From positions 1 through 64,000 of the IMG/VR virus record IMGVR_UViG_3300010885_032796: 64,000 nt of DNA; one strand, written 5' to 3'. The DNA comes from a virus. The translations under genes were made by a program, and so were the position numbers. Under the pieces are notes generated by a model. It was not told the origin of the DNA, searched no databases, and was given only the letters and a program-made list of their open reading frames with translations. This document shows, one piece after another, positions 58,401 through 64,000 of the stretch (position 1 is its first letter; every line of letters starts with the position of its first letter).

Positions 58401-59303
58401 GCTGAACTTGTCAATTTCTTTAAACGTTGTTTGCAGTTGCGTTTTATACTTACCGACTTTTTGCGCAAGTATGCCTTTACGTTCATCGCCATTCGCGGCT
58501 GCGTAATCTGAGTCTGTTGCCATTAAATCATCGTGGCCAAACTTTTCCGCCATGCGCTGTATTGTCTTGTCGTCGCGTTTTGCCGTGCCCATGACACGCA
58601 CACGCTCCGCTGCCGTCATACCGCCAAGACTGCGCGACAACTTGCCCTGTTGAAAGAGCGTTTTTGTTATTTCACCGGCAGCGATTCCGCCAAAACCGTG
58701 CATTTCATCAAGGTTAGCGTCTTCGCCAAACATCGTGTCGTGCATCTGCGTCGAAAAACTATCCAACGACGCAGCCGACATACGCCGCGCGCCCGTAGCC
58801 GCGTCTGGTCGGTAAAATCCCATGCTGTGCACGGCTGCGGCAGTAGCTGAAGGATCGCCACGCCGGCCAAACATAACGCCTTCTAGGTTCTCTGGCCCTA
58901 TTTGCTGAGCCATAAAACTTTTGAACACCGGGTTATTCAACACAGCCGCGCCTGTATGGGCGTTAGCTATGTCTAGCTTCGAGGCTGGTTTTCCACCGTT
59001 TTTGGCAGCTTCAAAACCCAGCAGCTTTTTGGCTACCTCGGCGTTACCCGCAGCGTTGGCCGTAGCAATGGCCTGCTCGCCGGCTTGTTGATATTGCGCA
59101 GCCCGGAACGTGTCGGTTAGCGCTTGGCCGGGGTTTTGGTTGGCTAAGAAAGCATCTGGACCGCCCAAGCCGCGTACAAGCCCGGGGCCGTAAGTATTGG
59201 CCAGATACCCAAATGCGTTATCTATCTGGTACGGATTGCCCACAGGCGAGTACGCTGGCGCGGAGTACGGCTGCTGTATCCGGTTTGTAACGTATCCAGC
59301 CAT
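55497..59303 (-). CDS. Tape-measure protein candidate
   Basis: 1268 residues from ATG 59303 (GAGG upstream). It is long, Ala/Gly/Lys/Gln-rich and mostly helical, with many charged coiled segments (QAMRNLGGKAMADAGMF, KLVREMRVVARQTGMSAAEL). No clear membrane segment is visible, which is unusual for tape-measure proteins. The C-terminal tail has a Gly/Asn-rich linker and GGTLVLQGLNEVIMRAA. The length and the position after a chaperone-like pair support the call. A tube of roughly 190 nm would follow from the usual 0.15 nm per residue rule. Confidence 0.65.
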   Translation of the reverse strand: MAGYVTNRIQQPYSAPAYSPVGNPYQIDNAFGYLANTYGPGLVRGLGGPDAFLANQNPGQALTDTFRAAQYQQAGEQAIATANAAGNAEVAKKLLGFEAAKNGGKPASKLDIANAHTGAAVLNNPVFKSFMAQQIGPENLEGVMFGRRGDPSATAAAVHSMGFYRPDAATGARRMSAASLDSFSTQMHDTMFGEDANLDEMHGFGGIAAGEITKTLFQQGKLSRSLGGMTAAERVRVMGTAKRDDKTIQRMAEKFGHDDLMATDSDYAAANGDERKGILAQKVGKYKTQLQTTFKEIDKFSKNDPRSKSAEEIEQMGGFSTAANALDARRAGRIVKEHTGALAAMREIFGDNGRPNAPVPELMAALQQLTNGAQTALSPQKVEKLVREMRVVARQTGMSAAELVATHQQDLNYGQQIGLSESTVDRGQAMRNLGGKAMADAGMFDTAGAGKMNRAEAEQNRRMLSLRGDKSSIGQSLATLNRVVSESPDKYKGTELAAAVEAYRKGAATYEYNGKTVNLTEMAAKRGVSGVFNMARESGASNAQLYAYFRDKENTEAYTTTDYGMRIQRERLLNDASVTSSGEMRGRLSSKEAKQALKPSGMSDTEYRNRSEQTSTLLTRKLADVIMDETADMSADSRAKVMERRSKEILTEHFMSKAGGGHSASKAKAMAQQHLEHMVGKTESERATGFNTIYGEMSARLTYTTGRNMAAHTQTYAEKVLKAAEQQRGTVSAQADQSAAVSAGNEAALSQRIGEELDRLGEGKSGSFSDSLKRVGNVQFGEDILQRYAPEMRGGLKVASSMYQNAKSDAEKQRANIIFNAHNIGTPEHVAAGARAMAQQFLGPRASEKDIKEFAKLALDSDSAGFEKKIKGGFFGGGLSKQRQEEALALSKSLREASRLGGLESAGLEQTPEARAAREAEAAAAAAAVGNVTGVSSDGQLNYDYDKLGVKKELTAEQKKLLQDISQDPTGGTFAAIMQDKDKRGLRAQLLTIPDQAAVDMFNKLPAAERKAALERMKGLNNSALSKYGIGLSGAEAQNFDRLVTAIDKNEQQTPTVGMTPEATQQAHQQGMGTSVSYAEQRPVDPQELAKVQAEREAMLKQLGGEDKAKGVQRYEELTQRKAELESGNPLAYVDKQIFEVNKKVVPIREQTGFWATFGLGAKTGEEAFDNPEDQKRHAFLISRRNALAGDADNYSQNLMQGAQQTTNKATQAGGGNNAGAVNNNSGGKIDIGGTLVLQGLNEVIMRAAGRRMEEPSGGGASVDFGML

Positions 59304-59310
59304 GGCAGCC

Positions 59311-59673
59311 TCAATTGTTGTCCGCAACCATTTTTTTGTACCGCTCAATCAATTCGGCGGTTTCGCTGTCTATTATTGTATCGTTTTGCCCTGTAGATGA
59401 CGGCGCTGCCGTTTTTGCCCACGGAAACGTTATTTGCCGCAATTCACTGAGTAATTCAACTGTTTCTTGTTTAGTCTGTTTGAAACTGTCCTCAGTCAGA
59501 TTACCGTGAGCCAACAACGCAAGGCGATGCGCGTAAGTATCGCGCAACACCGACAAATTTTCTTTTCTCGCTACTTCGGACAGCAACAGCTGGTGCTTTA
59601 TTCGCCATTTGGTGTTTCGGGGATCGGCACCGGTGTAGTCCATTACACCAGTCGCGGCAGCGCGCACCATCAT
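59311..59673 (-). CDS. Putative tail assembly chaperone, second frame
   Basis: 120 residues if started at ATG 59673; the open frame reaches back to TTG 59697. It is helical and polar (YAHRLALLAHGNLTEDSFKQ). The frame is -1 relative to the upstream gene, whose last codons read AGT TTT TGG, so a -1 shift on the T run would fuse the two proteins. Start by itself would rely on a weak ribosome site. The next gene is the tape measure, the classic place for such a pair. Confidence 0.55.
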   Translation of the reverse strand: MMVRAAATGVMDYTGADPRNTKWRIKHQLLLSEVARKENLSVLRDTYAHRLALLAHGNLTEDSFKQTKQETVELLSELRQITFPWAKTAAPSSTGQNDTIIDSETAELIERYKKMVADNN

Positions 59674-59678
59674 CGCTG

Positions 59679-60698
59679 CTATTCGATCCCTGTCCAAAAA
59701 CTTGGCTCAAGCGCTACAGCTTCCAGAGCCTCTACAAGCCGCTGAAACCGCCGCAACTGCGCTTGCACAATCCTGCGCGTTACTTCGTGTGCCAGTGCTG
59801 TTTTGTTAAGCGTGGCGCGCATTGTGACAAGCGCAGTTTCGTTTTGTTTATCCGCAGGTGGCGTAAATACAACGTCTGCTAATTCTGGGTGCATCAGTAC
59901 AGGTTTTCCGCGGCTGTCGATAATGCGTTCCAGAGAACAAGCCATTCGATACTCGGCAAACCGCACAAACCACTCAGACTCAGACAGGATGTCGCCGGCT
60001 GCTTGATCTAGCAGCAATTGGCGCTGCACCAAAAAATTCTCGTCAGCAAGCATGCTTCGAAACGTCACAATCATTTTTCCGCCGGCAATCTCGTAATCGC
60101 GACGAAACCGCGCGCCGCCGAGCAGCACAGCGATGAAATCTTCTTTGTCGTTCTCGGCAATTTCTACGTCAAATTTCTGTTTCATGTCCCAGCCGCAACG
60201 AGGACAAAACGGCAACACTGGCTCTGGCCCGCCAAGACCCGCGTCTGCCGCCCCCTCAATTGTCGGGTCAATTGGCGCGTCCGGCGCTGCTTCTGGGGTC
60301 GCCGCCGCTGTTGGCTCTGGCGCTACAGTAGCTGGCGCTGTTACGTTGGCGCGGTCGTCGACAATTTGCGGGGTTTCTTGAAGAAACTTCTGGTACACCT
60401 CACGTACACTCGGCGACATATTGGCGGTCTGTGCTTCTAGTTGTTGCGCCGCAGCGTTGTTAGCCTCGACATTTATTGCGGCCGCAAGCACATTTTTTAC
60501 CTGTGCAATGTCGTCGGGCTGCATGTCCTCAATTGCGATAAGCACGTCGCTACGCGCGGAGGCTGTTGGCAGGCGATCTTTGATCTGCACTAGCAGTTCG
60601 CCTAATGTGTGCGGAATAGGCTGTCCGTCTTGCCAGCCAAACTGCGTCAGCGTTTTTTTCGTGAAGTCAGACAGGTACGCGCTTTCGATAAGTTCCAC
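59679..60698 (-). CDS. Tail protein with zinc motif, putative chaperone first frame
   Basis: 339 residues with GTG start and a perfect AAGGAG upstream. Helices at the N-terminus, an Ala/Pro-rich linker (about 115-160), then FCPRCGWDMKQKF (about 165-177), a CxxC pair, strands and a helical end RRFQRLVEALEAVALEPSFW. T4-like phages have similar proteins in the baseplate hub and chaperone set. The end holds the TTTTT run that could shift into the next frame. Confidence 0.6.
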   Translation of the reverse strand: MELIESAYLSDFTKKTLTQFGWQDGQPIPHTLGELLVQIKDRLPTASARSDVLIAIEDMQPDDIAQVKNVLAAAINVEANNAAAQQLEAQTANMSPSVREVYQKFLQETPQIVDDRANVTAPATVAPEPTAAATPEAAPDAPIDPTIEGAADAGLGGPEPVLPFCPRCGWDMKQKFDVEIAENDKEDFIAVLLGGARFRRDYEIAGGKMIVTFRSMLADENFLVQRQLLLDQAAGDILSESEWFVRFAEYRMACSLERIIDSRGKPVLMHPELADVVFTPPADKQNETALVTMRATLNKTALAHEVTRRIVQAQLRRFQRLVEALEAVALEPSFWTGIE

Positions 60699-60708
60699 TG
60701 GTTACTCC

Positions 60709-63585
60709 TTAGCGTCCAATAATGGGGTAGTTGCCGTTAATCTTTTTCTTCTGACTGGCATTGCTTTTGAACGACGGCGCTTTGTACGCGTCGTTCAGGT
60801 TATCTACAGCGCCGCGGTCTTTATCCCGCAGTGCGCCGCCGTTGTTTTCAACAATGCCCATATCCTGTTCAATATACGCATCGTTGTCGGCAAGCCATTT
60901 TTTGCCCGGGAACGGCCAAGTCTCGTCGCAGATCTTAGACTTAACTGGCTTCTCTGTCCACTTGTCTAGGCTGGCGTTGCCTATTCGCGCCATTTGCTGC
61001 CACCGGTCTTCATACAGCAAGAAGTCTGGAATGGCGTACTGCTCGTCAGTCCTGAATGAGAACTCCATAATGTCGACAACGCGGTCATTTCCGGGTTGTT
61101 TGTCGTCGTACCACAGTTGGCCCAGATACGTTTCGTCGACGTTTGTGCCCAGCTCTGGTAGCGTCTTGTCGATGTAATCGCGTACCTTGTCAATGCCTTC
61201 GTTGACCTGCGTCTGGCATTTGTCGTCACATGGCGCCACAAACTGCGCGCCTTTTGCGGCGGCTTTTGTGATGATGTGCCCCTTGCTGGCCAGAAAACCA
61301 ATCGAGCCGTTGCAGAGCACATTGCCGTTGAGAATGATATCTTTATCAATCCCCAGCGGCCCGTTTAGCAGCGTAAAACCGCCACGGAACATGTTCGACT
61401 TCGTAACTGGGCCTTCTTCAGTTGGCTTAAAGAAGTGCAGGATCTCGCCGTCTTCAGAGACGTAGTTGTACATAGCCTGCGACTTCGTGACGATATCTGC
61501 TGTGCCCTTACCGGCGTCTAGCATGATATTGCCGGCGCCGCTATTCTCGCCATCAACTGTGCGCAGGTACATCTGGTTACCGAGCGCGACAATATTGGAG
61601 TTGGGCGCCCGCAGCACTACCCCGCCAAATTGCACGTCGTCACCGCACTTTTCGAAGTCATACGTCTTTTTGGCTGACCGGCTCTCGATAAGCACGCCGC
61701 CGTCATTGTTGCCGTTGCCAGCCATCACCATGACGTGCTTTTCGCTCTTGATGCGCACACTTTGCTTGGTTGTCGAAACGTCTACGCCCTCGTTAGCTCG
61801 CAGCACGCAGTTACCGCCAGCCCACATTTGCGCGTCACGGCCCGACTTGATCCAAACGTCTCCGGGCGCAGAAAGCACAAGGCAGCCGGCAGACATGCGA
61901 ATTTCAGCACCATAGCCGTCTCCGATGACAACGCTGCCGTCTTCCAGCAACGACACAAAGCTTTCTGTCTCGTAGAAGTTCTGTTTGCCGTAGCGGTGGT
62001 CGATATTCAGCGAAACAGGCTGCGGCTCTTTCAGGTACATAGAGCCTTTGAGCGAGCTAAAGTCAGGCAGGCGCTGGTTGCATGTTGCGTACTCCAGCTC
62101 AGACTGTTCCCACGTTTTGTAGTCTTTGGTGTGCCAGTAAAACGGGTGCAGGCCGGAGTAGTTGAACAGGTAGCCGTGAAGGTCTAAAACAGCCGCTGCG
62201 CGCTGTAGGTTAGGGTGCGCGCTGTCTGTAGTCTGGATGTCGCCCGTAATCTTGTGCTCAGGGCCGTTGCCGTACTTACTGGCGGCTTTGTACGCTTGTT
62301 CGGTGTCGTCGCCCTTGCCAGACTCGGGTCGCTTGAGACGCTGCGGCATAGGGAGCAGCATGCGTTTAGATATCACAATCCCCTTGGCCGACGCTATGAA
62401 CCGCCGCCCGTCTTGCCCGGTGTTGTCTTCAGCCAGCCCGTAAGCTGGTTTTTCTTCGTGCGTACGGGATTTGTCTTTACCGTTACCGGGGGCATCTGGC
62501 GCAAAACCACCTGTACTTGTGACTTTGGAGTCGTACGGCTGTGGCGGCGTACCAGCTGTATCGGGCTTGTAGGTCCAGAAATCAAGGCCCTGTGGCGGCG
62601 CGTGGACCACAGTTCGTCCGCCTTGCCCCAGATAACCAAAAAACTTCTGGGTGCGGTGATACGGCTGCTGGAACTCGTTTTTGTTTTCCCAGTGCGAGTA
62701 GTGGGGTCTGCCTAGTGTGTTGTGGTAATCATCGGGCATGTAGACTTCAATGCCGTCACCGGGTTTCAACATCCCGACAGCTTCCCACGGATATGGCGAG
62801 TAACCGTTTGTGTCGTTGCACTCTGCCTGATCCATGTAGGCGTCACGCTCGCTGCCAGCTGTCCACACCTGCAGGTTGTAGCCAGCCACGCGCAGCAACT
62901 GATCGTGGTAGAACCCGTAAATACCGCAAAACTCATTTACGGCAAGCTGCAGCATGAAGTCGTCAATGCTTAGCCGAATGCCGGTTGTTGAGATAGCGCC
63001 CCACTCGCCGGCAAGCGTAGCGTCGAACGGCCGCCAGTTGCTCCAATCAACCATCTGACCGTTGAGCCGCTCTTTGATGTATTTCTTGTGGCAGTCGTCG
63101 ACACGCTTGCGCGACGCCTGCGCGATGTAATCGTGGTACGCGCCACGACCAGTGCCCAGTACGCTAGGGTACGCGCCAAGGATGAACGCCTGCCCGATTT
63201 TGTCGTGCAGCATAATAATTACAGACGTGCCGGGCGTGTACGTATTAATTGACGTAGCGCCAAGGCAATTATTGCTTGTGTGCGTTGTCGCCTGCGCAAT
63301 TACAGGCGCACGACCCTTCTCGACGAACACCTTGTAGCAATTCGCTATTGCTGTTCCGTCGACAATTTTGCCTAGACACACCCGGCCGGTGTCCTGAAAC
63401 CCAAGCTTAAATCCGCATAGCTTAGAGAGCGGATCTGCTGCCGCCACACCTTGATTGCCGTTAGGCGGACTGGCAAATTGCGTATTGTTCTGCAGCCGCC
63501 TAACAGCCTGTGTCGGGTCGTAAGCGTACTGCGACGCGGAAGCCATAGGTTGCCCCACCGGCTTCGAAGGCGGATTGCTGCTCAT
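60709..63585 (-). CDS. Tail spike / gp5-VgrG-like puncturing protein
   Basis: 958 residues. The N-terminal half has an OB-like barrel (GFKLGFQDTGRVCLGKIVDG, INTYTPGTSVIIMLHDKIGQ, AFILGAYPSVLGTG), a middle without a lysozyme motif that I can see, and a beta-helix: SVVIGDGYGAEIRMSAGCLV, LSAPGDVWIKSGRDAQMWAG, GVDVSTTKQSVRIKSEKHVM. The repetition is as in gp5 C-terminal or VgrG needles. It may pierce the outer membrane. The end is polar and Lys-rich. ATG 63585 is used. Confidence 0.75.
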   Translation of the reverse strand: MSSNPPSKPVGQPMASASQYAYDPTQAVRRLQNNTQFASPPNGNQGVAAADPLSKLCGFKLGFQDTGRVCLGKIVDGTAIANCYKVFVEKGRAPVIAQATTHTSNNCLGATSINTYTPGTSVIIMLHDKIGQAFILGAYPSVLGTGRGAYHDYIAQASRKRVDDCHKKYIKERLNGQMVDWSNWRPFDATLAGEWGAISTTGIRLSIDDFMLQLAVNEFCGIYGFYHDQLLRVAGYNLQVWTAGSERDAYMDQAECNDTNGYSPYPWEAVGMLKPGDGIEVYMPDDYHNTLGRPHYSHWENKNEFQQPYHRTQKFFGYLGQGGRTVVHAPPQGLDFWTYKPDTAGTPPQPYDSKVTSTGGFAPDAPGNGKDKSRTHEEKPAYGLAEDNTGQDGRRFIASAKGIVISKRMLLPMPQRLKRPESGKGDDTEQAYKAASKYGNGPEHKITGDIQTTDSAHPNLQRAAAVLDLHGYLFNYSGLHPFYWHTKDYKTWEQSELEYATCNQRLPDFSSLKGSMYLKEPQPVSLNIDHRYGKQNFYETESFVSLLEDGSVVIGDGYGAEIRMSAGCLVLSAPGDVWIKSGRDAQMWAGGNCVLRANEGVDVSTTKQSVRIKSEKHVMVMAGNGNNDGGVLIESRSAKKTYDFEKCGDDVQFGGVVLRAPNSNIVALGNQMYLRTVDGENSGAGNIMLDAGKGTADIVTKSQAMYNYVSEDGEILHFFKPTEEGPVTKSNMFRGGFTLLNGPLGIDKDIILNGNVLCNGSIGFLASKGHIITKAAAKGAQFVAPCDDKCQTQVNEGIDKVRDYIDKTLPELGTNVDETYLGQLWYDDKQPGNDRVVDIMEFSFRTDEQYAIPDFLLYEDRWQQMARIGNASLDKWTEKPVKSKICDETWPFPGKKWLADNDAYIEQDMGIVENNGGALRDKDRGAVDNLNDAYKAPSFKSNASQKKKINGNYPIIGR

Positions 63586-63641
63586 TATGCCACCAAATGG
63601 TGTGGTTACGGGCTGTTGCCCAAGGCGTATAGCCTAATACC

Positions 63642-63678
63642 ATAAACGGCGGTCGCGTAAAACGCAACCGCCGTTTAT
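63642..63678 (+). terminator. Perfect 12-bp hairpin, terminator-like
   Basis: ATAAACGGCGGT (63642-63653) pairs with ACCGCCGTTTAT (63667-63678) and inner GCGT/ACGC; the plus strand continues TTTTGTC. On the minus strand the following bases are poorer in T. It lies between the tail-tube-like gene and the spike gene, both on the minus strand, so it may act mainly against antisense transcription or in both directions. Confidence 0.5.
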
Positions 63679-63743
63679 TTTGTCTTCCATTACAGTTAGC
63701 GCCGCAAAAATTAAACGCGCGGCTAAACTGCTATCGTGCTTGC

Positions 63744-64000
63744 TCAGGTCTGGGCGTAATCAAGATCCAGAAACATAAACGCCAAATTTTCGCTGACCAC
63801 TACTTCTTGCGCGGACACGCTGCCGCCAATGCTGGTCAGTGTTGCGCTCTTTAATTCGTAGGACAGGCTTGCTTTGTTTTTGCCGCAGGCAGAACTAGAC
63901 ATTCCCAGCTTAAGGTGCGCCGGCGTGCACATATTTCCGTACGCCGTAACCATAGCCCCGAAGTTTTTTGAGCCGCTAACGAGTCGCGTGATCTGCGCCT
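63744..64000 (-). CDS. Tail-tube-like protein, partial at window edge
   Basis: The minus frame is open from the right edge to a stop at 63744: at least 85 residues. The visible part reads ITRLVSGSKNFGAMVTAYGN, then KASLSYELKSATLTSIGGSV and SAQEVVVSENLAFMFLDLDY. Strand-rich C-termini with a GSVSAQEVVVSEN motif are common in tail-tube-like proteins. An internal ATG at 63953 is not the natural start, because the frame continues beyond the window. Its role is inferred from context. Confidence 0.55.
   Translation of the reverse strand, partial: AQITRLVSGSKNFGAMVTAYGNMCTPAHLKLGMSSSACGKNKASLSYELKSATLTSIGGSVSAQEVVVSENLAFMFLDLDYAQT

Noticed and set aside
62970-63179. Small minus-strand frame within the spike gene
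   Set aside because: It overlaps the spike frame completely and has an Arg/Thr-rich composition typical of a shadow frame.

Overview
The window is part of a large tailed bacteriophage genome (Caudoviricetes) with a contractile-type baseplate. The evidence is a terminase large subunit, a baseplate J-like protein, a gp25-like protein, a gp5/VgrG-like spike, a long tape-measure candidate preceded by a chaperone-like gene pair, several fibre-like proteins including collagen-like ones, and a phage-type sigma factor. Genes are packed head to tail with ATGA/TGATG overlaps, and nearly all lie on the minus strand. Portal, capsid and sheath genes are not visible and probably lie beyond the right edge. 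The host cannot be read directly. The Ycf46-like ATPase + DUF2997 + DUF1257 trio is best known from cyanobacteria, plastids and some other bacteria such as planctomycetes, so a host in such a group is possible, but this is inference.

Layout. 1-13.5 kb (minus): many small accessory genes. They include a MazG-like pyrophosphohydrolase, a SEC-C zinc protein, two proteins carrying a repeated GW...GDE...YRRR module, an HTH protein, a fusion of an unknown domain to an RNA polymerase alpha C-terminal domain, zinc-cluster proteins, a self-contained secreted protein with its own promoter and terminator, and a left-handed beta-helix protein. 13.5-17.4 kb: a module with a coiled-coil protein, a Ycf46-like AAA+ ATPase, DUF2997 and DUF1257. 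17.5-20.1 kb: an acidic DNA-binding-like protein and small membrane proteins. 20.1-22.1 kb (plus): terminase large subunit. 22.1-27.8 kb (minus): small genes, tRNA-Thr and tRNA-like debris, a pyrimidine-dimer glycosylase and a large zinc-finger primase-like protein. 27.8-29.0 kb (plus): a 392-residue protein of unknown role. 29.0-33.9 kb: CsrA, small genes, a strongly structured intergenic element and an Ig-like protein. 33.9-64 kb (minus): collagen-like fibres, a family of related fibre or decoration proteins, baseplate, sigma factor, tail proteins, tape measure and spike.

The phage appears to steer host expression at several levels: its own sigma factor, an alphaCTD protein, CsrA and an HTH protein. 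All three plus-strand genes begin at a CATG tetranucleotide that also holds an in-frame ATG of the divergent minus-strand gene, and two of the three end with stop codons overlapping the convergent neighbour. The strand switches therefore look like precise single-gene inversions with no intergenic space. The most unusual regions are the Ycf46-type module, the alphaCTD fusion, a one-gene cassette bounded by a duplicated tRNA-Thr 3' half, a 95-nt multi-stem intergenic structure at 31.8 kb and the nested divergent starts.
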